Assembly (NCBI GenBank): GCA_037447655.1
Contig: JBBHKE010001283.1
Location: forward strand, 274,225 to 338,224
Direction: 5' to 3'
Length of the DNA stretch: 64,000 nucleotides
Source: Zygnema cylindricum
Lineage: Eukaryota; Streptophyta; Zygnematophyceae; Zygnematales; Zygnemataceae
Positions 1 through 10,256 of this stretch are shown here, in pieces. The position numbers and the translations under genes were made by a program. Each line of letters begins with the position of its first letter. Positions within the stretch are counted from its first letter, which is position 1. The notes under the pieces were generated by a model. The model saw only the letters and a program-made list of their open reading frames with translations, was not told the DNA's origin and made no database searches.

Positions 1-36
1 GGGGTCTGTTTTAGCCCAAATAAAGATTTTACTAAT

Positions 37-402
37 TTACAAACAAGGTTTTCTTTCCCTTTTTCTTTGTCTGCTCATATAAATAACTTCCTCTAATTTG
101 CCATGTAGGAAGGTTATTTTAACGTCCATTTGATGGACTTCCATATTTTCTATAGCTGCCAAAGTAAGCAAGATCCTAATTGTTGGAAATCTCACTACTG
201 GCCAAAAGGTTTTTTCAAAGTCAATTCCTTCCTTTTGGTTGAATCCCTTAGCTACTAGTCTAGCTTTATATCTCTCAACAATGTTGTCTGGGTTTAATTT
301 TACCTTGAATACCCATTTACTTCCAATGGCTTTCCGGTCTGGAGGGAGCTCAACAAATTCCCAAGTTTGGGCCGCCATAATTGATTTCATTTCATCATTC
401 AC
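37..402 (-). pseudogene. Copia family A reverse transcriptase, N-terminal part
   Basis: This is the start of the RVT_2 domain: 'MNDEMKSIMAAQTWEFVELP', 'AIGSKWVFKVKLNPDN', 'YKARLVAKGFNQKEGIDF' and 'HQMDVKITFLHGKL'. The usual 'DVKTAFLNGEL' is altered, and the frame is lost at position 37. The catalytic YVDD box would lie beyond the window edge. Confidence 0.85.
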
Positions 403-441
403 TGCCTCTATCTAATGTTCTTTTTTTGGTACAGAAAAGGC

Positions 442-1143
442 TTATTGGATAGTTAAGGGCTCTCCAGACGCAGCCGAGTGTGCATACATTGTTGTCGAAT
501 CCTTGAGTCTTGAACTGATTCTCTTTTCTCTTGTACTTGTCCTTTTCCCCCCCTGAAAATTTGACTCTGGAATCGAGGGCTCTCTCCTTGAAGTTCTTGT
601 TGACGGGACAAAGTTATCTATCTCGGGTTTCGCGAATCCATTCGTTTTTGTCTGAGGTGATCCATTTGTTTCTGTCTGAGGTGTCACCGTTGTTTCTGTG
701 TGAGGAGTGACAGATTGTTCGTTGGTCACATGTCTCACTTCGTCAAGAATGACGTATTCCATCTCCATTTTGCTTCTTTGTTCAGGTGTTAGTGCAAATA
801 CATCCACTGAATCTGACTCAACTTTTACAAGTATATTTCTAGCAACTACAATTTGACCTGTTCCAGGTATGTTGACTCTATATCCTTTTGCATTATTATC
901 GTATCCTAGTAGGATGCCAGGCATTCCTTTTGGCTCTATTTTCCATCTATTAGGATCATTGTTAAGCATAAAAACTTTATTGCCAAATACTCTAAAATGA
1001 CCAACATCTGGTTTCTCTTTTGTCCAAAGTTCATAAGGTGTCTTTCCTGGAGTTGCTTTACTTTCTAGTCTATTTTTAATATATGCAGCACAATTTAAAG
1101 CCTCTACCCAATATTTCACACTTACTCCTTTATATGCCAACAT
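442..1143 (-). pseudogene. Copia family A integrase C-terminal region and linker
   Basis: This open stretch of 233 residues continues the integrase: 'VKYWVEALNCAAYIKNRL' and 'TPYELWTKEKPDVGHFRVFG' are the conserved motifs just after the catalytic core, then 'GILLGYDNNAKGYRV'. The second half is a low-complexity Thr/Ser-rich linker with short repeats ('TPHTETTVTPQTETNGSPQT') that leads to the reverse transcriptase. It is one stop codon away from the core at 1,147. Confidence 0.85.
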
Positions 1144-1146
1144 AGT

Positions 1147-1753
1147 CTAAGCCCACTCTACTAGTGTTCTATTTAATCTCTTTGCAACTCCGTTTTGTTC
1201 AGGTGAATATGGAATTATCAGTTGGCGTGAAATTCCATTTTCTTTGAGAAAATCCGAAAATACTTTTGAGACATATTCTCCTCCGTTATCTGATCTGAGA
1301 TTTAAAATGGGAACTCCATGTATCTTTTCGCTCCAGACTTTGTATTCTCGAAAGCATTCAAAGACTTCATTTTTCTTTTTCAGAAAGTACACCTTCGTAT
1401 ATCTTGAAAAATCATCCGTTAATGTAAGCATATATCAGACTCCCCTCATAGACGGTATTTTGGAAGACCAAACATCTGAATGTATTACTTCTAAGACTCT
1501 CTTAGTCTATGATGCTTTCAGCTGGAAATGGTAATTTGTGAATTTTTCCTAAGGCACATCCATCACATAATTCATTTGACGAATCTGGGGACAATTTTAT
1601 TCCTTTGATTATATCATTTTTTACCATTTTTCCTAACCTTTCTCGATGAACATGCCCCATTCTTTTATGCCATTGATCATTATCATTTGTTACAGCTAAG
1701 TACAGAACCTTCTTTCCATTAAATCCTTCAGCAAGGTCAAGCTTATATATCAT
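1147..1753 (-). pseudogene. Copia family A pre-integrase zinc motif and integrase core
   Basis: From 1,753 the pre-integrase segment shows the zinc-binding pattern 'WHKRMGHVHRERL' then 'CDGCALGKIHKLPFP', the H-H-C-C domain preceding the integrase core. From 1,431 the catalytic core follows: 'LTDDFSRYTKVYFLKKK', then 'LRSDNGGEYVS', then 'YSPEQNGVAKRLNRTL'. In the last motif the E of the D,D-35-E triad is replaced (NGVAKR where NGVAER is expected). A stop or frameshift near 1,440-1,500 separates the two halves. Integrase would insert the cDNA; this copy could not. Confidence 0.85.
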
Positions 1754-1921
1754 ATTTTCTCCTCTAGTTCCAACAGCTGCAACAAATCCATTCTTACTGA
1801 CAACTTGTTAATGAAGTTTCAGCTTGTTTTGTTGTTTCTGTAAAATTCTGTGTTGAATCAAAGTAGGCTGTTTTTGGGTAGTCTGTGGTGCTTCCGAGGG
1901 TAAATCCATGGCTGAAAATGG

Positions 1922-2170
1922 CTATGGACAACAGGTCCTGTCTACTTTTTGACCGTCTATTTTGAGTTTAAGATTCACCTTTCCTTTTGAGCTTGCAACT
2001 ACATAACTGTTATCGGCATAGTAGATGTTTTGTGGTGATATTGGCTCGAGAATTTCAAACAACTCTCTGTCGCCGCACATGTGAGCAGATGCTCCCGTGT
2101 CCATAATCCAGGTGTTCTCCTTTAGTCCAAATCTCGCACTTGTCATTGCAAAAATTTCCTTTCCTGTCAC
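1922..2170 (-). pseudogene. Copia family A aspartic protease fragment
   Basis: This stretch encodes the retropepsin-like protease of the polyprotein. The active-site motif is 'WIMDTGASAHMC', with the catalytic DTG intact, followed by the usual 'YYADNSYVVASSKGKVNLKL' strand. Protease would cleave the Gag-Pol precursor inside the particle. It is flanked by stops on both sides and out of frame with the integrase, so it is a relic. The equivalent site in family C is DSG. Confidence 0.85.
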
Positions 2171-2189
2171 AATTGGAAAATTGCTAATA

Positions 2190-3090
2190 TTTTTGTCAAC
2201 TTTGTCTCATCCTTCCTCTAAGACATTCTCCTTTTCGGCAGAAAAAGCAGATGCCTTTTCTGGTTGCCTATAAGGGCTTCCTTTGTTGGAAGAGCGCCGG
2301 TTGTTGTTCCGTCCTTCACGAAAATTTCAAGTCAAAGTGTCCTTTTTCAAAACTGGAGATTCTCGTACCAAGTGACCTTTGTTAAAACAGTAAAAACAGG
2401 CCCATGTGTTGTTAGTTGATCGATCAGTGTGATACTGATTTCTATTCTGAAACTGAGTGTTTAATACTTGTCCTGTTTTGCTTCATTTCATTGCTAGATT
2501 AGTAGATTATTCTTCTAACACTAGCTGAATTGCCATTGTTAGATTCCAAGATGACTGATCTATTTTCTTTAATGCATCAGAGGCGCCTTTATATTTTTCA
2601 GGTAAACCTCTCATAAGCAACATCGCTTGTTGTGCAGCTGGAAAAACACCTCCTGAGCATGCATTTTCTAAAAATAACTTCCTATGACCATAACAATAAT
2701 CTGAGATGCGACCACCATTTTACTTATACTCAAAAATACTTGTAGCAGCTATCATTTGTCGTTGTACATTCGTCTGTTGATACATAACTCCCAAGGATGT
2801 CCATATATCTTTCGCCTTGTGCATTTCAATGTGTGCCATTCGGATTTCCAAGGATAGTGCCGCATGAGCGCACTGATACACTGTGTATTCTTCTTGCTCC
2901 AAGTAGGATCTGTTTCGGCAAGGGAACTGTCCACCACATTCATGAGCTCTCTTTCGACAAAGTAGAGCTTCATAATTCCTCTCCAATATAAGTAGTTGTC
3001 TCCATCAAATCTAGGTACTCTGGGCTGTGGGCCCATAACCTGTTGCTCAACAACAACAGGGACACTACCAGAGGCTGGAAAGTCACCCAT
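2190..3090 (-). pseudogene. Copia family A gag (capsid/nucleocapsid), broken
   Basis: The start is the ATG at 3,090 ('MGDFPASGS'), about 20 bases after the presumed primer site. The capsid signature 'FDGDNYLYWRGIMKLYF' is typical of plant copia UBN2-type gag. The frame shifts near 2,980-2,750 between two overlapping frames that together give the gag helices ('MAHIEMHKAKDIWTSLG'). Around 2,355-2,400 a zinc-knuckle remnant reads 'CFYCFNKGHLVRES', with the fourth metal ligand lost. Gag would form the cytoplasmic virus-like particle. Several stops lie between 2,500 and 2,720. The assignment is confident; the protein is not functional. Confidence 0.8.
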
Positions 3091-3118
3091 TTAATTCAGC
3101 AAAAAGGCTACCCAAAGA

Positions 3119-4330
3119 ACCACACAAATGGTCAATTTAGACGAGCTCAAACTAAGCACTACAACAGCCACTTAGGCTTACAACACAGCTCACTTAGAGC
3201 TCACACTTAACATAATATACTGACAAAGTTTCAAGCACAAACTCTGATCAGTCACAAAATGACATGCACACAAAGATAGCTTTTAAATGTCACTTTCCTT
3301 AATGAACTTGTACAAGTTGAATTTCCAAATTTCTAAGTCCTAATTTATACCAATATGCCTATCTAATCTCCTAACTACTAATAAGATCACTATGGGCGCA
3401 CTATCGTACTGTCGGTTCAACTAAAACTGTACAGTACTTTTTTAAGCACTACTACGCACTACGACAGAGTATAGTTGGTGGTAAGTTTACCACCAACTTT
3501 CTTCTACCCCAATAAGGAATTTATTTCCTCACCAGTCCGTAAAATTCGCGTTGACTTTCAATCGTAACTTAGTGTTTCATTTAGTGCGCATGAAATTCAG
3601 TTTCGCGTGGAATTATGTTACGTCGGTGAAATTGTTTCGTCGCTGGTCATTGCTACTCCAGCGACAGGATTATCTCATCGCTGAGAGTCCATAGTTTCCT
3701 AAATCAATAGAGAACAAACGCGCAAGGGAATTTTTCGTAGGACGTCAAAAAAGGATGGAGAGCACCGATGCTAAATGACCCGTGACACCCTTGTCAAGTG
3801 CAAACTGCAAAGTAGATTGAGATGAAAAGAAAAAAAAAACTAAATGACCCGTAGCACTCCCTCTCAAGCCGAAACCAAAAAAAAAGAATATTTTATTTGG
3901 AGGAAGAAAAAGCTACAGGAGAGGTGATGTTGTTCTAAATGAGGCGGAAAGAGAGCCTTCGTGATATAATATGCCACCTGATCCGTGGGCTAAACATAAA
4001 AAAAAATGGAGTGTGGTCTGTTAAGTTAAGTCCGTTTGTGATAAACTATATTGCCAATTAAGGCAAGGGCTCTCCGAGCGTCGGAGAAAAAAGTACCAGT
4101 CGAAGGGGAAATGCGAGATTGGAGAGAAGAGCTCGAAACTAGGCAGCTTCCTTTGCAACGTGGCGAGTTGCCATGTATGCGGTCACAGGGCTAAAGCATG
4201 AGGTGGGGGGTTGTTTTTTTCAAGACGAAGAAATAAGCCCATTGTCCAAGAAAAAACAAAAACCGGTAGTGGAACGGCGAGAAATTTTATCTTGTGCCCA
4301 ATCTCAATGAACGCAACAATTAACATCCAT
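3119..4330. other. Presumed 5' LTR of family A and gene-free DNA, with a 26 bp palindrome
   Basis: No supported coding sequence. The right-hand LTR of family A should begin at about 3,119, but the other LTR lies outside the window, so its end cannot be set by comparison. At 3,473-3,498 there is a perfect inverted repeat: 12-base arms (AGTTGGTGGTAA and its complement) around a GT centre. Purine-rich, A-run-rich sequence follows from 3,760 to 4,290. Confidence 0.5.
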
Positions 4331-4909
4331 TCACGTAAATCTTTCCTTAGGCATGATGTTCTCTATAGTGTGGTTCCATAGCCAGGGTGATTGGTTTAAG
4401 CTATATATAGTTTTGATGAGATGATATACGAGGTGTTCAGACTCGAGGGAAATGTAGCCTTCAGGCTGATGCATAGAAATATCTTTGAAATGGAAGCCAT
4501 TCAAAAAGGCATTCTTGACATCCATTAGATGAACATGAAAATCATATTCAGCAGCCGCAGCAAGGAGAGTGCGAACAGATGTTAAACGAGAGACTAGAAA
4601 ATAAGTTTTTGTGAAGTGAATAACTTCAATTTGAGAGAAATCCTTGGCCACCAAGCGAGTTTTCTATTTGTCCACCGATGCATCCGCCTTTGTTTTGACA
4701 CAAAAGACCCATTTGGAGCTGATAGCTTGTTCCCCAAGAGGAAGGGGAACGACATTCCAAGTTTTTTTGGAAAGTAGAGCATGGAATTTGGCAGTGACGA
4801 CAAGTGTAGAAAGAGATATTAGGCCGTTGTAAAGCAGTTTTGGGTGAGAAAGTCGCCGGAATGAGAGAAGCAAAGGCCCCATCCGGGTAGACATACGCAA
4901 AAGTGGCAT
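4331..4909 (-). pseudogene. Copia family B reverse transcriptase, copy 1
   Basis: 'FHALLSKKTWNVVPLP' and 'SSKWVFCVKTKADAS' begin RVT_2; after a stop the same domain continues with 'RLVAKDFSQ', 'HVHLMDVKNAFLNGFHF' and 'SLNQSPWLWNHTI'. The chain ends before the YVDD box. Two or more frameshifts make it a relic. Confidence 0.8.
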
Positions 4910-4921
4910 GCCCTATGGTTT

Positions 4922-5438
4922 CTATAAGACGCGAGGGAGGACCTCGAGAGAGTGGGGGATGTTGGCGAGGTTATTTGGGGAGGATATCTCAAGAAGAGAT
5001 GTGTGGAAAATCAAGGGAGGGTAACAGTTACTAAAGAGGGGATCTTGATAGGAAAGAGAGAGGGAAGGAGAGAGGAATTTTGATGTAGGGTTAGGTTTTT
5101 TAGAGATTGCAATATGACGGAGAGGAAAAGCGGATGAAGGATTGATAGGAGTGACGAGAGGAATCCCAAATAGTAAGACATAGGGGAAGGGGAAGAGGGA
5201 GGTAGGGGAAGGATTAGAGAGGGGAAAGAGGGAGGGAGGGGAAAAGTGGGCAAAACCGTCGGTTTTCAATAGGATGGTTTTGACAATGTGAGGTGAGAGA
5301 GGTCTTATGAGGAAAGATATTTTGGGAAAGGTTTGAGGAGAGAGGGAGGGTGAAGGGAGAGGAGAGGAAAGGCGAATAGAGGGGAAAGGGGGGAATAGAG
5401 GGGCAAGCGAGACAAAGTTTGAAAAAGTGGCGTTTCAT
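4922..5438 (-). pseudogene. Copia family B Ser/Pro-rich linker, copy 1
   Basis: A purine-rich plus strand encodes Ser/Pro/Leu-rich peptides on the minus strand in several frames ('SLFPFPYVLLFG'). By position it is the non-conserved linker between integrase and reverse transcriptase, where the other family B copies also carry low-complexity sequence. Open frames here reflect composition, not genes. Confidence 0.5.
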
Positions 5439-5744
5439 AAAGATTAATTCTTTGGTGGTGATGGCGCGTTGTTGGAAATTACACCAGATGCAGTACGCTT
5501 TGGAATTTGGAGTGTATCCAACGTAGATGTCTCGAAGGGCACGAGAAGATTTTTTTACCTCTATTCACATCTAAATATTTGAAGGTGGGGTACATCCGGT
5601 TTTACAAAGTACCATACTTCGTTAGGAGTTGTTTTTGGTAGAATGCTAGTGGGACGAAGATTGCGTAGGTGGTTAGGGCATACGCCGGCCTCAACCCAAA
5701 ATTCTAACTAGAGGTTTAAACAACATAACATGGAAGGTGGCATT

Positions 5745-6225
5745 TCATTTAAAGTGCGATTGTACCTTTCCACCACGTCGTTTTTTGTCGACGCCGTTTT
5801 GTTGGGGAGTATAAGGCGCGGTTAATTGATGAGCAATTCCATGTTGAGGAGGGAAAGTGGATAATTGATTGAAGAAAAAATCGCCACCGTTATCGCTTCG
5901 AAAGGTTTGAATTCGATTTGGACGAAATATTTTTATTAACGATTTAAATTCTTGAAAACATACAAACACGTCCGATTTGCGACAATTTGTGGACACGTGG
6001 AAAAGCTAGTGCCGTGATTAGTGAAGGTGACAAAATATAGAAATCCGTTGAGACTGTGTGTGCGCATGGATTTGACAAAGTGGTCAGACTATCCCCTATT
6101 TTCGATAATGTGTCCTCTTGTTTTGCAATACGCACAGAACACACGCTTAACTCCCTTTGGATTAGGTTTTTGACTACAACCAAAAACGACATTTGCATGA
6201 GAGAGATTTGACCCATAATAGGCAA
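5745..6225 (-). pseudogene. Copia family B zinc knuckle and integrase core, copy 1
   Basis: Near 6,130 one frame reads 'CAYCKTRGHIIENRG', a retroviral-type zinc knuckle lacking its final cysteine. From 5,996 the integrase core appears: 'CFQEFKSLIKIFRPNRI', 'FRSDNGGDFFFNQL' and 'YTPQQNGVDKKRR'. The catalytic glutamate position is substituted. The protease region between them has been lost or scrambled. Several frameshifts. Confidence 0.7.
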
Positions 6226-6293
6226 GGATTTTGGTTTCCACGTGTGGGAGTTGTGTACAAAGAGAGTGGAAAGTGATAGATTGGTCTAAATTG

Positions 6294-6950
6294 TCAAAGG
6301 ATTTTAAAAGTGGAAAAGGTTTTGAGAAGTCCTTCTAAAAGGCTAGAAAGTAGGTCCTCGTTGAAAAGTTGCACTCTAATCATGTTATGTTTAACGGCAA
6401 AGAGCAAGACTGTGATAATATTTTCGTACATGGAATCGATATAATTTTTCATGGAATTAAATAATTCTCGTTTTTGAATGCTACGGGTGGCCAATCCGAT
6501 TTGAACACGAGCTGCTTGTAGACGATTCCCAGCCGGCCAATTCCGGGCCGCCTCGGTAGAAGTCCAGGCGCCGCGAATAAGGAGAGTGTATCCTGTAGTG
6601 AGTGCCATCACCAAAAGGGCGTGTGCTTCTTTGTTCTTTTGTTTCCATTCGACTATTTCTTTATCTTTTCTAGATTTATCTTTCACGCTATCAATAGAGA
6701 GTATGATGTGAGGTTCGAAAATGCTTATAAATTGATCCCAAATATTTTTATGTTTTGGAAAATGGATAGCGAAGAAAACCGAATCATAAAAGTTTTGGCT
6801 ATCAAACTTTTGAATACCATTTGAATATTGAATGTGAGGCCATGAAAGGCCGAAAGAGCTAATATGAAAAAATAGCAAAAAGAGGCCAAAGAGAAAAGAA
6901 GAGGCTGAGATAGAAAAGACAAAGAAGAGTAACGACAAACAAGGAAACAA
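6294..6950 (-). pseudogene. Copia family B gag, copy 1
   Basis: A 218-residue open frame opens with a hydrophobic leader-like stretch ('FLFGLFLLFFHISSF') that also occurs at the same place in copy 2 at 11,820-11,950, so it is probably translated 5' leader rather than a true signal peptide. The gag part follows ('QKNKEAHALLVMALTTGYT') and matches the capsid helix motifs of copia elements. A short foreign-looking segment near 6,530 interrupts the homology. No catalytic role; it would be a particle protein if intact. Confidence 0.6.
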
Positions 6951-6971
6951 GTGAGAGGTTTGTTGCCTGAG

Positions 6972-7280
6972 TGTCTCTTTGATTGAAATTATTTACATAA
7001 AGACATAAGAGTCTTATATTTAGACAAAGTAAAGAGGTAGCCGAAAGGCTCTAAAAGGTACTTTTAATCTAAGGCGTAATTTAGGAAGGTACAACTAGTT
7101 ACGGTAAAAGGAATCAAAGTCTAAAAAGGATTCCTACGTAAGAATCATCCACACTAACAAAGGTATGTACAGTCCACTAAGTAAAGTACAGAATGCTAAA
7201 CCATAGTACTACACTGATAGCGTAGCGAGTAGGACACTAAAGTAGTGTAGAAAAGAAAAGAATGCTTTAAGGGTATTCCA
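6972..7280 (-). repeat. Family B LTR shared by copies 1 and 2 (309 bp)
   Basis: In element orientation it begins TGGAATACCC (at 7,280) and ends GAGACA (at 6,972), i.e. TG...CA. A purine tract (GAGTGGGGGATT, minus strand, at about 7,281-7,292) sits directly before its 5' end, so it is the 3' LTR of copy 2; gag of copy 1 begins about 20 bases beyond its other end, so it also serves as 5' LTR of copy 1. A second, alignable copy lies at 19,313-19,624, which fixes the boundaries. Confidence 0.85.
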
Positions 7281-8923
7281 AATCCCCCACTCGATTAAAG
7301 CATGGTTAGTCACAAGGACCGGCAAAAAAAATGTGGTGATGAAATATGCAGTGAAGGAGAGGTTTTGTGAGAAAATCAGCAAGTTGAGAGCCGGTGGCAC
7401 AATGAGAGAAGGAGACGGTGCCATCAAGAATTTTATCACGAGTAAAATGAATTGTATATCAATATCCTTAGTGCACGTATGATGGATAGGGTTTTTCATA
7501 AGGGCCAATGCCCCTTGAGAATCACAAAAAATGGAGGTGGGAGAAGAGGGAGGAAAAGAGAGATCGGAAAGAAGGCATCGGAACCAAATAATCGATTTTG
7601 TGTCATAAGTGTCGACCATATATTCCGCCTCGGTCGAAGAAAGATCAATAGTGGTTTTCTTGCGGGACAACGAAGAGACGAGGCCACCACCTAAAGAAAA
7701 ACACACCTGAAATAGAGCGACGATCGTCGAGTTGATTGCCCCAATCGGCGACGCAAAAACCAATAATCAAAGTGTCTAGAGAAAGAAAAGATGAGGAAGG
7801 CGAGGGAGGAGAAAGAAGGGAATAGGTGAAGTGAAAATGCTTTGTTCCTTTAAGGTAACGAAGAACTTGCTTGGCGGCTTGAAGATGGGTAAGTGTTGCA
7901 CAATGCAAAAATTGAGATAAAAAACAAACGGTGATACGGACATCCAACCGTGTACCAAACATAACATACATCAATTTTCCTATAATAGACCAATAGAGTG
8001 AGCTAATATCTCCTTGGGCATTCCCATCAGAGGACATTTTGGTGGGAGTGGTGTTTTGATCAAGGAGGTAGGGGCAAGATTGCAATCAGTCATGTCAAAG
8101 TGCTCAAAGAGATTGAGAATGTAACGCGTTTGACTCATTTTTTAAATGCGTACATACCTTTGAGGTAGAATAGTGATGCCTAAAGAATAGTATAGATCTC
8201 CTAAATCGGTAATATGCCAATAGGAAAAGAGAATGCCTTTGACCTACTAAATGGAGGACTTACTAAGAATTGTGAGAATTAAGTCATCGACGTAAATAAA
8301 AATAATAATCAATTGGTCACATGTACCTCAAATATAGATTCCAGGATTTGCATTGATTTCCCTTAAAACCTTCATTAATTAATGCTGCCACAAGAGTTCG
8401 ATGCCATACTCTAGCTGCCTGTTTTGGATTTACGTAAATGACAGAGAAGAGTTTCAAATCTAAGGAATGTGTAACCAGGTGGCTGTTCCATAAAAATATC
8501 CTTTGCAAGACTGCCACGAAGAAAAGTTATTTTGACGTCGAGTTGCTGTAATTCCCAATCATGAAAGGCGGCAAGGGACAAAATTGTACGGATGGAATCA
8601 AATTTTGCTACAGGGGAAAATGTTTCGTTGTAGTCAACGCCTTTAGTTTATGAGTATCCCTTAGCGACAAGACGTGCTTTGTAGTGGTCGACCGATCTAT
8701 TGGCCAACCGTTTAATTTTGAAAACCCACTTGGATTTAATCGCACGCCGATTTGGTGGAAGAGTACAAAGCGCCAAGTATTGTTGGACATTAATGCGTCG
8801 TATTCTTGAGTAGCAAGGAGCCACCACTTGTTGACATCTTGGCGTTTTAACGCGACATTTAATGTTGGAGGATCTTTGACGTCGGCAAGGTTGGCGTGAG
8901 CAAGATTCTCGCGAAATTTCCAA
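7281..8923 (-). pseudogene. Copia family B reverse transcriptase and RNase H, copy 2
   Basis: From 8,923: 'LCTLPPNRRAIKSKWVFKIK' and 'YKARLVAKGYS' (start of RVT_2). At 8,317-8,517 the 'NPKQAARVWHRTLVAALIN' segment and the sequence before a YVDD-like site follow. From 8,085: 'YWSIIGKLMYVMFGTRLDV', 'HLQAAKQVLRYLKGTKHF' (connection region), then 'GGGLVSSLSRKKTTIDLSS' and 'TEAEYMVDTYDTKSIIW', with 'IFCDSQGALALMKNPI' of RNase H ending near 7,300. At least four frame changes separate these blocks. Confidence 0.8.
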
Positions 8924-8961
8924 GTCGGTTGAATAAGACGGGTACTTTGTCGTACGGCAAG

Positions 8962-10256
8962 CTATTCGAAAGGAGCCGTTAACGACGTAATAAGAACCGT
9001 ATTTTGAATCAATCCGGGCGGCGACAAATTATCCGGTAATAGATCTGCAAGATTTGTCGTTTTCTGAGACCGAAGCGTCACTAGCCGCGGTTTGTACCAT
9101 ATAAGGGAGACCGCTAGAAATCGCGGATTGCACTTGGGGTGATAAATCACCAGAACTGGAGGAAGTAACATAATCTGAAAGTTGGGAAACACTTGAGGAA
9201 ATGGGAGAAATGTAAGGGATTAATAGAGACGTAGAAGGGGAAGGTGTTAAAGGGGGCGTAGGCAAGGTAGTAACGGAATTAGTAGGGACAGTTTCGTAAG
9301 GAGGGAATAAACTGGGTAAAGGAGCAATTGGAAAATCGTGAACAAGCGTACGTAAGAGAAGAGTTTCATGAAAGATAACGTCACGTGTGGTGATAATTCG
9401 GCGTGAAGAGGGAACACCAAATGCAATAGGCTTTGGAATTATGGGAATATCCCACAAAAAATTTGCGCAAGGCCCGATCACCTAATTTTTCATTGGAAGT
9501 GAGAGACATCGGGTTTATTACCATGCCACGCTTCAAAAGGGGTTTTGTTAGAAAGACAAGAGGTTGGGGAGCGATTCCGAATATAAGTGGGTATTAGCAA
9601 AGCTTTAGCCCAAAAATATAATGGTAAAGGAGAAAAATGGAAAAGAGAGCGAGTCACATCAATGAGAGTGCGGTTTAAGCGCTCAACATCACCGTTTTGC
9701 TAGGGAGTATTAGGAGATATTTTGTGATAAAAAATACTATGCGATAGTAATAATTCAGAGAAGGCATTGGAGACAAACCCCCCCCCCCCCATTATCAGGG
9801 CGTCTGGTTTTGATGCGAGATGATAAGTGGTTTCCAACAAGTGCTTTGAAATGCTAAAAATGAGTGAAAACTTCGGACTTATGACGCATTAAATAAATGT
9901 ATGTAAAACGAGAAAAGTCATCAATAAAAGTGAGGAAGAAAGAGGCACCACCAAGGCTTTGAGTTGGAATAGAACCGCACGTATCACTATGTATGAGATC
10001 AAAGAGAGCCAAAGAGCGAGAAGAAGAGGAAGGAAAAGGTAAGCGAGGCATCTTTCCAAAGAGAGCCATGACAAAAGTCAATTTTGCTCTCATTAAATGG
10101 ATCAATTACAAGTACAAGCGATTTTTCAAGGGAAGCTAGGCTAGCACCATTTAGATGGCCATAACGAAGATGCCATGTAAGAAAAGAGGAAGAAGAGGGA
10201 GAACGTGCTAAAAAAGCATAGGCAACATCATAAAAAAAATCGAAGAGATTTCCCAA
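8962..10256 (-). pseudogene. Copia family B integrase and linker, copy 2
   Basis: From 10,256: 'FLTWHLRYGHLNGASLASL' (zinc-binding pre-integrase), then from 10,105 'LALFDLIHSDTCGSIPTQS' and 'LTFIDDFSRFTYIYLMRHK' (integrase core with catalytic D residues). At 9,777-9,791 a run of C replaces the codons of the 'DNGGE' motif, so the second catalytic Asp region is destroyed by poly-C expansion. From 9,481 comes 'AFGVPSSRRIITTRDVIF' and a Ser/Pro/Thr-rich linker. Dead copy. Confidence 0.75.

Larger units (their letters stand above)
1..3109 (-). mobile_element. Ty1/copia retrotransposon, family A, 3' part outside window
   Basis: Reading down the minus strand from 3,090, the order is gag, zinc knuckle, protease, pre-integrase, integrase and reverse transcriptase, which is the copia (Pseudoviridae-type) order. 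The element runs off the left edge inside the reverse transcriptase, so RNase H and the 3' LTR are not seen. All domains are recognisable but separated by stops and frameshifts, so this is a dead copy. Its protein is close to family C at 21-26 kb (similar reverse transcriptase opening around 'GSKWVFK', similar gag). A 9 bp motif at 3,110-3,118 (TCTTTGGGT on the minus strand) probably marks the primer-site position, so the 5' LTR should begin at about 3,119. Confidence 0.9.
4331..6971 (-). mobile_element. Ty1/copia family B, copy 1 (degenerate internal region)
   Basis: On the minus strand from 6,950 the order is gag, zinc knuckle, integrase, low-complexity linker, reverse transcriptase. Its 5' side abuts the LTR at 6,972-7,280, and that LTR is also preceded by a purine tract belonging to the next copy, so two copies share one LTR. 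The region is heavily mutated and truncated in the reverse transcriptase near 4,331; no RNase H or left LTR was found. Confidence 0.8.
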
